Source: Flectobacillus longus
Lineage (GTDB): Bacteria; Bacteroidota; Bacteroidia; Cytophagales; Spirosomataceae
Direction: 5' to 3'
Assembly: GCF_030056705.1 (NCBI RefSeq)
Contig: NZ_JASHIC010000026.1
Coordinates: 62,001-126,000, forward strand
Length of the DNA: 64,000 nucleotides
The position numbers and the translations under genes were made by a program. Positions 56,765-64,000 of this stretch are shown piece after piece (within the stretch, counting starts at the first letter, position 1; the number at the start of each line of letters is the position of its first letter). The notes under the pieces are model-generated. The model was not told where the DNA came from. It saw nothing but the letters and a program-made list of their open reading frames with translations, and did not search any database.

Positions 56765-59700
56765 ATGGTAAAAAAGTTAATCATATTTTCATTAAATAAC
56801 CGCTGGGTAGTGACTGGTATTGGTATTTTGGTGATGCTTGTCGGCTATTGGTGTTTTACTCAACTCAAGATTGAAGCATATCCAGATATTGCAGATACCA
56901 ATGTAATTATTGTGGCCAAATACGAAGGAAGAGCGACGGAAGAAGTTGAGCAACAAGTAACAGTGCCAATAGAGCGTGCTTTACAAAATACGCCAAACGT
57001 ATTAGACCGTCGTAGTCGTACGATTTTTGGTTTGTCGGTAGTACAATTGACTTTCCAAGATGGTACAGATGATTACTTTGCTCGCCAGCAGGTAATGGAG
57101 CGCTTAGCTACGGTTGGCTTGCCTGATGGTGTTCAGCCAGAATTGGCACCTCTTTCAACAGCAGTAGGAGAGATTTTTAGATATGTGGTAGAAGCGCCAG
57201 CAACGTATTCGCCGACACAATTGAGAGATTTACAAGATTGGGTCATTAAGCCTTATTTGTTACAAACTAAAGGTGTTGCTGACGTAGTAACGTTTGGGGG
57301 ACCTCTCAAGCAGTTTCATATTTTGACCAATCCTGATAATCTTCGTAAATACAAACTCAGTATTTCCGATATTGAAGAGGCGGTTTCAAAAAATAACCAA
57401 AACTCAGGAGGTAATATCCTCGAACGTGGAGGACAAGGCTTTGCGGTACGTGGACTAGGTACGATTAAGACCGAAAAAGATATTGAAAATATCGTATTAA
57501 AGTCTGAAAATGGAGTGCCTATCTATATCAAAGACGTAGCTTCGGTAGAGATTGCTCCGCCGCCACCAAGTGGTATTTTAGGCTATAATATTCCAGCGGA
57601 AAAAGTAGCAGTAAATAGTGGGGTAGAGGGAATTATTTTGTTGCGTCGTTACGAGAATCCAAGTGAGTCATTGAAGGATTTACGAGAAAAATTGACGGAA
57701 TTACAAGAAAAAGAATTACCTGCAGGTGTCAAAATTCGTCCTTTATATGACCGTAGTTTCTTGATTGATAGTTCATTGCATACAGTAGGTAAAACACTTT
57801 TTGAAGGAATCAGCATTGTAATTGTTATTTTGATTTTTTTCCTTGGTAACTTTAGAAGTGCCTTGGTGGTAGCCGTTACTATTCCATTTTCTTTGCTGTT
57901 TGCCTTTATCATTATGCGATTGACGGGCATCCCTGCCAACCTCTTATCATTAGGAGCGATTGACTTTGGGATTATTGTAGATGGGGCTGTGGTGATGGTC
58001 GAGCACCTGATAAGGAATTACCAGAAAGCGACACACGAAGAAAAGAAAAAAGGTATTATTGCGCTGACCATCCAGTCGGCGAATGAGGTTTCGAAAGAGA
58101 TTTTCTTCTCTGTAAGTATCATCATTTTTGCTTATATGCCAATTTTGATGATGACACGTGTTGAAGGTAAACTGTTTAGCCCAATGGCTTTGACCTTGTC
58201 GTTTGCTGTAATTGGTTCGATGGTATTTGCCTTGACGGTGATTCCAGTGTTGACTTCCTTTATTTTCCAGAAAGTCATTAATGAAAATCATGAAATCAAA
58301 GAGCATCACAATTTTGTGTTGACTTTTTTTGATAAAGTGTATGCAAAACTCCTTCATGGCATAGCTCGTTTTTATAAGCAAACTGTGGTGGCTGGTTTTG
58401 TAGTTGTCATTGCCTTGATTGGTTTGGGTGGTTTTCTAGGCTCTGAGTTTTTGCCAGAATTGGATGAAGGTTCGATTTTCCTAAGAGGCAATTTCCCTGC
58501 TGGAATTACCATTCAGGAAAATGCTAAATATGCACCAACGATTCGTTCGATTATTTCCAAATACCCACAAATCTCATTTGTTATTACTCAAACAGGTCGT
58601 AATGACGATGGTACAGATCCATTCCCTGCCAACCGTAATGAGATTTTGGTAGGCTTAAAAGATTACAAGCTTTGGACGGATACGGTATCTAAAAAAGAAT
58701 TAGTTCAGTTGGTGACAGCCGATTTGGAAAGAGCTTTACCAAGTGTAAAATTCACTTCTGGTCAGCCAATCATTGACCAAGTGATGGAAATCGTGACAGG
58801 TTCGGCAGCCGATTTGGCAGTATCTGTTGTTGGCGATGATTTATCGTTAATGCGAGGAAAGTCAGAGCAAATTGCTGAGATTGTCAAAAACATGAAAGGT
58901 AGCAAAGGCGTAAATATTGAGCAAGAAGGCTCACAAGAGCAGCTTGCTATCAATATCAATCGAGAGCAAACAGCCCGTTATGGTATCAATGTATCTGACG
59001 TCCAGAATATGATTGAGGCCGCAATCGGTGGAAAATATGTTTCAGTGCTTTATGATGGTACCAAGCGATACGACATTTTAGTGCGTTATCTGCCACAATA
59101 CCGCAACAATATCGACGAAATCAAGAAGTTGTTGGTGAGTTCATCGTCGGGTGCTTTGATTCCTATGAGTGAGTTGGCAGATATTCGTTTTGTCGCTGGT
59201 CAGACCAATATTTACCGCTATAACAACAAACGAATGATTACGGTCAGAACCAACATTCGTGGACGTGACCAAGGTGGTTTTGTAAAAGAGTTAAAAGAGA
59301 AAATCGAAAAAGGTGTAAACGTACCAAAAGGATATGAGGTGATATATGGTGGACAGTACGAAAACCTTGAACGTGCAGGTAAACAATTAGCCTTTACGAT
59401 TCCATTGACGATTGTTTTGGTATTTGGATTGTTGTTTATGCTGTATCACAATTTACAAGATACTTTATTGACTATGTCATGTATTTTGTTTGCTTTAGCA
59501 GGGGGGATTTCAGCGCTGTTATTACGAGGCTATTACTTCAATGTATCGGGTGGTGTGGGTTTTGTGTCAATTTTTGGTATCTCGGTAATGGCGGGAGTCA
59601 TATTAGTCTCAGCGCTCAACCGAGCCATACATGTCCTAGAGGTAAGTCAAGATACGATTAATAATGTTGCTAAAGAGCAATTGAGAGCCATACTTTCCAT

Positions 59701-59884
59701 CCTTGTTTTAGCCATCTTGGGTCTGATTCCTGCAGCAGTATCCACAGGAATTGGCTCGGATGTACAACGACCATTGGCAACGGTAATTATTGGCGGTCTA
59801 ATCAGTACATTGATTTTTACCCCAATCCTGATTCCTCCATTGTTCTATTGGGTAAAACAGAAAAAGGCTGATTCATCTAACTAA
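56765..59884 (+). CDS. Heavy-metal RND efflux pump (CzcA/CusA-like)
   Basis: This 1039-residue pump has the HME-type features: IEAYPDIADTNVIIVAKYEGRA near the start and FGIIVDGAVVMVEHLI with D406 in helix 4 (one Asp followed by Gly, as in CzcA). FLPELDEGSIFLRGNFPAGI in the second periplasmic loop is also typical. This class exports Co/Zn/Cd/Ni or Cu/Ag. The Met triad of CusA was not verified, so Czc-type metals are slightly preferred. It completes the efflux system encoded from 52628, after the inserted mgtE-DUF190 pair. A terminator follows at 60071. Confidence 0.93.
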   Translation: MVKKLIIFSLNNRWVVTGIGILVMLVGYWCFTQLKIEAYPDIADTNVIIVAKYEGRATEEVEQQVTVPIERALQNTPNVLDRRSRTIFGLSVVQLTFQDGTDDYFARQQVMERLATVGLPDGVQPELAPLSTAVGEIFRYVVEAPATYSPTQLRDLQDWVIKPYLLQTKGVADVVTFGGPLKQFHILTNPDNLRKYKLSISDIEEAVSKNNQNSGGNILERGGQGFAVRGLGTIKTEKDIENIVLKSENGVPIYIKDVASVEIAPPPPSGILGYNIPAEKVAVNSGVEGIILLRRYENPSESLKDLREKLTELQEKELPAGVKIRPLYDRSFLIDSSLHTVGKTLFEGISIVIVILIFFLGNFRSALVVAVTIPFSLLFAFIIMRLTGIPANLLSLGAIDFGIIVDGAVVMVEHLIRNYQKATHEEKKKGIIALTIQSANEVSKEIFFSVSIIIFAYMPILMMTRVEGKLFSPMALTLSFAVIGSMVFALTVIPVLTSFIFQKVINENHEIKEHHNFVLTFFDKVYAKLLHGIARFYKQTVVAGFVVVIALIGLGGFLGSEFLPELDEGSIFLRGNFPAGITIQENAKYAPTIRSIISKYPQISFVITQTGRNDDGTDPFPANRNEILVGLKDYKLWTDTVSKKELVQLVTADLERALPSVKFTSGQPIIDQVMEIVTGSAADLAVSVVGDDLSLMRGKSEQIAEIVKNMKGSKGVNIEQEGSQEQLAININREQTARYGINVSDVQNMIEAAIGGKYVSVLYDGTKRYDILVRYLPQYRNNIDEIKKLLVSSSSGALIPMSELADIRFVAGQTNIYRYNNKRMITVRTNIRGRDQGGFVKELKEKIEKGVNVPKGYEVIYGGQYENLERAGKQLAFTIPLTIVLVFGLLFMLYHNLQDTLLTMSCILFALAGGISALLLRGYYFNVSGGVGFVSIFGISVMAGVILVSALNRAIHVLEVSQDTINNVAKEQLRAILSILVLAILGLIPAAVSTGIGSDVQRPLATVIIGGLISTLIFTPILIPPLFYWVKQKKADSSN

Positions 59885-60070
59885 ATATTAGAACACTTTT
59901 TCTGATGCCTTACAGTAAGCTTAAAAATAAATCTCTTTCAACTATATTTTAATTTCTATTTGAGTAAGAAGAAAAATTAAATTTATAATATATCTGTGGG
60001 ATGGTCTCCTTCTGATGAGCGCAATCCAATAACTGATATACTATTAACCTAACCACTTCTTTTTACTTAT

Positions 60071-60111
60071 AACCTCAGATGGCGTTTTTTATCGTCATTT
60101 GAGGTTTTTTT
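60071..60111 (+). terminator. Terminator after the CzcA-like gene
   Basis: AACCTCAGATGGCG pairs with CGTCATTTGAGGTT (two G-U-type mismatches) around an A/T loop and is followed by a run of seven T. It lies about 190 nt after the stop codon. Confidence 0.75.
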
Positions 60112-60137
60112 GTCTACATCCTAGATTTAATTGAACC

Positions 60138-60178
60138 ATAGCAATATTATTTAGATTTATTCTAAATAATATTGCTAT
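60138..60178. promoter_or_regulatory. Perfect 18-bp palindrome upstream of the siderophore receptor (possible Fur-type operator)
   Basis: ATAGCAATATTATTTAGA (60138-60155) and its exact complement (60161-60178) flank TTTAT. The inner part reads ATTTAGA-N5-TCTAAAT, an AT-rich symmetric site 55 nt before the TonB-receptor start codon at 60233. In iron-uptake genes such a site usually binds Fur. The T-rich sequence after it means a terminator hairpin is an alternative. Confidence 0.5.
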
Positions 60179-60232
60179 TTATTTTTATTTTAGTCAAATT
60201 TGAACTGTTATTTATAATTAGACTTAATAAAA

Positions 60233-62692
60233 ATGAAAAATCACTACTCTTTACTGCTCATCTTATTACTGTTTTCACAGCATTTATTTTCACAAAAAAT
60301 AACAGGATTGGTTCATAACTCCCATAACGAACCTATTGCAGGTGTATCTGTTTCTATTCTCAAAACTACTAAAGGGGTATCAACCGACACAGAAGGAAGA
60401 TTTCAAATAGAGGGAGTCTCAACGGGACGTTATACACTAAAATTCACTTTCGTGGGTTTTGAGCCTCTTTTTAAGGATATCACTGTAGAAAATCAAAATA
60501 ATCCCAATTTGGATATTGAGCTTACAGAGACCTCTGAGCAATTACAAACGATAGAAGTGGTAGGTCGTAAGGAAACAGAATATAAAAACTCGGTTTCCTT
60601 TGTCGGAACAAAAACAGCAACGGCCTTAAAAGATGTTCCGCAAAGTATCAGCTACGTGACGAAGGAACTGATTTTGGATCAGGCGGCTTTTCGATTGAAT
60701 GATGTGGTAAAAAATATGAGCGGAGTGACGCAATTTTCATTCTATAATGACCTTACTGTACGAGGTCATAGAATTCAAGGTGGTCAGAACTCTTCGATTT
60801 TGGTTAACGGACAACGTGCTTTTACCAGTTTTTGGAAACAACAATTAATACCTCATATTGAAAGAGTGGAGGTAATCAAAGGTCCTGCCTCGGCCTTATT
60901 TGGAAACGCCTCTGCTGGTGGTACGATCAATAGAGTTACCAAAAAACCATTAGACGAAAAAGCTCAATCTATCTCCACGACCTTTGGAAGCTTTAATACG
61001 ATGAGAGCCCTAGCTGATTTTACAGGCTCCTTAACACAAGATAAAACAGTACTTTATAGAATCAATTTAGGCTACGAGAATTCAGGTTCATTCAGGAATA
61101 TGCAGTACGACAAAAACCTGATTATTGCGCCGAGCCTATCGTTTTTACCAAGTAAAAATACCCGAATCAATGCTGATTTAGTCATCCAAACCTCAGAAGG
61201 GAGACTCGACCGAGGGCAATCAGCTTTAGGAAATGGAGATTTGTATTCGACCTCAATAAAGACTTCCCTAAACAGTGTAAACGATTATTTGAAAGAAGAG
61301 ACGTATAATTTCACCTTAGGTTTTTCTCAAAAGATTACCAATAAATTAGTGTTCAATGCTTCTTATATGCACAGTAATTACAATGAAGATTTACTTGAAC
61401 ATCGTTCTGCCAATACCTATGCAAAAGACGGCAAAGGCGCTGTAATTCCTTCCCAAGTTGAAATGCAGGTATTTATCCGTAAAAGAACCTACAATGCGGA
61501 TAACTTCACAGGCTACTTTAATTATGAGCTAGAAACGGGGCGTTTGAAACATAAGCTGTTATTGGGATATGATTATGCACAGCAAGAGCTAATGCCAGGA
61601 GGTTCTCAATTACAAGCAAGAGGTTACAGAAATGCTACCAACACTGGCGCTATTAATACTTATAACCCTGCTCAATCAAGCAGGTATTTATTGGATGCTA
61701 GTGGCAATCCTGTGCCGAATGTCCCTCATTTTGATTTGACAGCGAGCAATCCGTATGTCTTTAGAGATATGTCAAAGTATTTTTATACGGTTGTAAACTA
61801 CGATCCTGAATTTTTAAGAACACAAGGTGTTTATTTGCAAGACCAGATTCAAATAGGGAAATTTCAGGCCTTATTAGGTTTACGTCAGGATTATTTTACT
61901 GATATAGTAGGTTATAATACTTCAAATGCTACAGAGGTAACGCAACATGCTTTTTTACCAAGACTAGGTTTAGTGTACAGCGCCAATCAGCATATTAATG
62001 TGTACGGAACTTACGTAAATGGTTATCAACCACAAACGGCATCAGTAATTAGTAATCCGCTTGCTGGGGGGCCATTTGACCCATTGATTAGTCGACTTTA
62101 CGAAGTGGGTGCCAAATCAGAATGGCTTGATAAGCGCTTGGTTGTTTCAACTGCCATTTATCACCTAAGGGTGACAGGGCAATTATACAATGCAGGAGAA
62201 GCTGGAAATCCAGATAAAATGATTCAAATGGGAGAAGAAATTTCGAAGGGTGTCGAACTCGACGTGGCGGGCTACATCGCTCCTTACTGGACCATCACTG
62301 CAAATTATGCCTTCAATGATGCTAAAATCACCAGCAGTACTACTGAATCAGATATTGGTCGACAAAAGCCAAATGCACCAAGACATCAAGGAAATTTGTG
62401 GACAAAATATACTATTCACAAAGGAAGTTTATCAGGTTTGGGCTTGGGTTTGGGTACAAACTACGTGGCAGACCGTTATGGGTCAATTTTTGATGCAGGA
62501 ACTCAGCCACAGGTATTTCCAGCTTATCAGTTGTGGAATGCTGGTATTTATTACAACCTCAAAAAAGTAAGACTTCAATTGAATTTGAATAATCTTACCA
62601 ATAAAACCCATTGGGTAGGGGGATATGATTATTTGAGAGCCTTTCCAGGTGCACCAAGAAACTTTTTGATGACAGTAACATACAACCTTTAA
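60233..62692 (+). CDS. TonB-dependent siderophore receptor
   Basis: This 819-residue outer-membrane receptor has a signal peptide (LLLFSQHLFSQ) and a carboxypeptidase-regulatory-like domain (about 22-105, ITGLVHNSHNEPIAGVSVSI). The plug has the FhuA-type wording DVPQSISYVTKELI and RVEVIKGPASALFGNASAGG. The barrel ends in FPGAPRNFLMTVTYNL. This FhuA/FoxA-like group takes up ferric hydroxamate or similar siderophores. No STN domain is present, so regulation should come from a repressor, which fits the palindrome upstream. It is monocistronic and ends before a strong terminator. Confidence 0.93.
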   Translation: MKNHYSLLLILLLFSQHLFSQKITGLVHNSHNEPIAGVSVSILKTTKGVSTDTEGRFQIEGVSTGRYTLKFTFVGFEPLFKDITVENQNNPNLDIELTETSEQLQTIEVVGRKETEYKNSVSFVGTKTATALKDVPQSISYVTKELILDQAAFRLNDVVKNMSGVTQFSFYNDLTVRGHRIQGGQNSSILVNGQRAFTSFWKQQLIPHIERVEVIKGPASALFGNASAGGTINRVTKKPLDEKAQSISTTFGSFNTMRALADFTGSLTQDKTVLYRINLGYENSGSFRNMQYDKNLIIAPSLSFLPSKNTRINADLVIQTSEGRLDRGQSALGNGDLYSTSIKTSLNSVNDYLKEETYNFTLGFSQKITNKLVFNASYMHSNYNEDLLEHRSANTYAKDGKGAVIPSQVEMQVFIRKRTYNADNFTGYFNYELETGRLKHKLLLGYDYAQQELMPGGSQLQARGYRNATNTGAINTYNPAQSSRYLLDASGNPVPNVPHFDLTASNPYVFRDMSKYFYTVVNYDPEFLRTQGVYLQDQIQIGKFQALLGLRQDYFTDIVGYNTSNATEVTQHAFLPRLGLVYSANQHINVYGTYVNGYQPQTASVISNPLAGGPFDPLISRLYEVGAKSEWLDKRLVVSTAIYHLRVTGQLYNAGEAGNPDKMIQMGEEISKGVELDVAGYIAPYWTITANYAFNDAKITSSTTESDIGRQKPNAPRHQGNLWTKYTIHKGSLSGLGLGLGTNYVADRYGSIFDAGTQPQVFPAYQLWNAGIYYNLKKVRLQLNLNNLTNKTHWVGGYDYLRAFPGAPRNFLMTVTYNL

Positions 62693-62992
62693 TAAATTGC
62701 AAGTCGTCCATAATTTAGTGAATTGAGATTGAGTGAATGAGTGATTATTTTTAAATCTACATTCCATAAGTAAAGTATGCAATGCTTTGCCTCTACGGAT
62801 ATATGATTATAGAATATAGTATCAAAAAAGGTGTTCGAAAAACTCATTTCGAACACCTTTTTGATTAATAGTAAAGAAATGCCTAATGTTTTAGTGCCTT
62901 TTTCCCAATAAGGACAAATGAGAGGTCTCTATTTTCAATAATCCATCCCAAAATTCAGGATGACTCATGTTTTTTATGAATTATGAAGATTA
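62693..62992. terminator. Intergenic region with strong terminator at 62821-62866
   Basis: ATCAAAAAAGGTGTTCGAAA pairs with TTTCGAACACCTTTTTGAT and ends in T's. It closely resembles the terminator at 34544-34589 (GGCGTTCGAAA versus GGTGTTCGAAA). The rest of the gap shows no gene. Confidence 0.8.
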
Positions 62993-63565
62993 TTACATTT
63001 CTTTCGAAAATAGAGGCATAACAATAGTCTCCTGTGATGAAAGAAAAGGTTTTTTGAAAAGAGCTATATCTTCACTTGAAGGTTGTTCAATGACTTTTCC
63101 GCCAGCGTAGTACCATTTGATTGTGGTTTCAAAAAGTAATTGCTTACGACTAAATAGCTTTTGCCAGTTTGGATTTTTGTTGAATTGCAAATATTCAAAA
63201 CTTTGATTTAAAAGTGTTTCAAAAGCTTTTTGGTATGTTTCAGGACAGTTTTCACTGTAGATGATTTGTTCTGTATTTGCTACAGAATCTAATCTGACCA
63301 ACACGACCCAAGAGGTTTCGAGACTACGGCAATTATTTTTGTTCATCAAATCATATAGTGTTCTTCCAACCCATTGCTCTGACGACTCAAAGTTTTCCAT
63401 CACAGCATGTAATTGAAATACGAGCTGACTTTTTTCTGAATCAGGAAAAGAAATCTGTGCTTGTTGTTGCCATTTTTCTAGAGAAGTTTGTGGCTTCGAA
63501 TTTTGAGCATTTCCCCAAAATGGACAAAGAAGTAGTATCAGAAAAAGTTTAGAAGGATAAGACAT
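62993..63565 (-). CDS. Secreted hypothetical protein
   Basis: The start at 63565 (MSYPSKLFLILLLCPFWGNAQ) gives a signal peptide and 190 residues; an ATG 30 nt upstream is less likely. The mature protein is helical with two conserved-looking cysteines (NNCRSLETSWVVLVRL and ENCPETYQKAFETLL). No family is recognised. It is divergent from the next partial gene. Confidence 0.7.
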   Translation of the reverse strand: MSYPSKLFLILLLCPFWGNAQNSKPQTSLEKWQQQAQISFPDSEKSQLVFQLHAVMENFESSEQWVGRTLYDLMNKNNCRSLETSWVVLVRLDSVANTEQIIYSENCPETYQKAFETLLNQSFEYLQFNKNPNWQKLFSRKQLLFETTIKWYYAGGKVIEQPSSEDIALFKKPFLSSQETIVMPLFSKEM

Positions 63566-63687
63566 CGACAATGTATTTAAAATAATTTCTTGCAAAGGGA
63601 AATCTTGAATTTCATTTTGCTCTTTTCAAGGTTTTTCATCCAGCAAAGTGCTATCCATCACAGGATGGTATCTTCACAAAGGTATTC

Positions 63688-63695
63688 TACATTTG
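63688..63695 (+). promoter_or_regulatory. Promoter -7 box of the last gene
   Basis: TACATTTG is an exact -7 match 22 nt before the start codon at 63718. Confidence 0.4.
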
Positions 63696-63717
63696 CCTGA
63701 TCATAACCCTCTCTATC

Positions 63718-64000
63718 ATGAATATCTTTATTCGAATTTTGCTATTTCTTGGCATATCTTTTTATGAAATGACCCATACAACATGGAATTCTAATGCTAC
63801 TAATCCTCTTCATTGGAAAGATAACCACATCATTCGTACTGAAAATATCATAGCTTATTCCTATCAAAAAACTCAATTAAAACCCAAACTTCAAAAGGCT
63901 ACAATTGTAAGAAATCATAAAAAACAACAACCAATAGTAAAACAAAGATTAGTCTTTCAAGATGATTTTTCCAGAAAAGAATTAGGCGAAAATTGGGTTA
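63718..64000 (+). CDS. 5' part of a secreted protein, possibly DUF1080 (3-keto-disaccharide hydrolase)-like
   Basis: The frame opens at ATG 63718 and runs off the window after 94 codons. It begins with a hydrophobic segment (MNIFIRILLFLGISF) and then a basic linker (NHKKQQPIVKQR). VFQDDFSRKELGENWV resembles the first strand of LamG/DUF1080-type sugar-binding or hydrolase domains, where a D-D-F-S-R-x-x-L-x-x-x-W pattern is common. The identity is tentative because most of the gene is missing. Confidence 0.5.
   Translation, partial: MNIFIRILLFLGISFYEMTHTTWNSNATNPLHWKDNHIIRTENIIAYSYQKTQLKPKLQKATIVRNHKKQQPIVKQRLVFQDDFSRKELGENWV

Larger units (their letters stand above)
59885..60232. other. Intergenic region pump to siderophore receptor
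   Basis: The 348 nt hold the pump terminator (60071-60111) and the perfect palindrome at 60138-60178. No gene is seen. Confidence 0.6.

Noticed and set aside
1-64000. CRISPR arrays, tRNA or rRNA genes
   Set aside because: No regularly spaced repeats, cloverleaf-like or rRNA-like segments were recognised; absence by eye is not proof for tRNAs.

Overview
The window reads as a chromosome segment of an AT-rich Bacteroidota, most likely a member of the Cytophagales. The evidence is an ECF sigma/FecR/SusC/SusD polysaccharide locus, secreted proteins ending in type IX secretion (T9SS) C-terminal sorting domains, several exact TAnnTTTG promoter -7 boxes of the Bacteroidota type, few Shine-Dalgarno-like sites, and scattered hairpin repeats. 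The genus cannot be fixed from sequence alone.

Layout. 1-8581: a polysaccharide utilization locus with the end of a heparinase II/III-like lyase, an ECF sigma factor, a FecR anti-sigma factor, and a SusC/SusD pair. 8796-12117 (minus strand): an NADPH-dependent FMN reductase and a two-gene unit of a secreted alpha/beta hydrolase and a secreted serine hydrolase. 12289-21690: an accessory region rich in repeats. It holds a T9SS propeller protein between nested direct repeats, a patatin-like lipase, and then an array that looks like integron gene cassettes. The cassettes carry a secreted hypothetical protein, a PLD-type nuclease, and a unit with a small membrane protein, a structured non-coding stretch and a reverse transcriptase. 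22035-24863 (minus): a GH106-like glycosidase. 25211-34405: two giant tandem paralogous T9SS adhesin-like proteins, each with seven two-part modules. 34690-35127 (minus): an RDD membrane protein.

35326-43500 is a two-component system followed by a complete tripartite RND efflux system. 43583-47937 holds a secreted hypothetical protein, a TsdA-like di-haem cytochrome c, a DsrE-like protein, an OprD-like porin and a DUF6132 protein, possibly a sulfur-compound or respiratory module. 48042-50303 holds a secreted esterase and a beta-barrel protein. 50419-59884 is a second two-component system with a CzcCBA/CusCBA-type heavy-metal efflux operon, interrupted between the B and A genes by a magnesium transporter (MgtE) and a DUF190 PII-like protein. 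60233-62692 is a TonB-dependent siderophore receptor behind a perfect 18-bp inverted repeat that may be an iron-responsive operator. The window ends with a small secreted hypothetical protein (minus) and the start of a possible carbohydrate-related gene.

The most notable candidate system is at 19538-21672. It is a cassette-like unit bounded by a perfect 10-bp inverted repeat. Inside are an 81-residue membrane protein, a 316-nt gap whose ends pair over 14 bp and which contains three further stems, and a 507-residue reverse transcriptase with a YSDD active site. This fits a defence-type reverse transcriptase with its own upstream non-coding RNA, carried on an integron-like cassette next to a nuclease cassette and a lone patatin.
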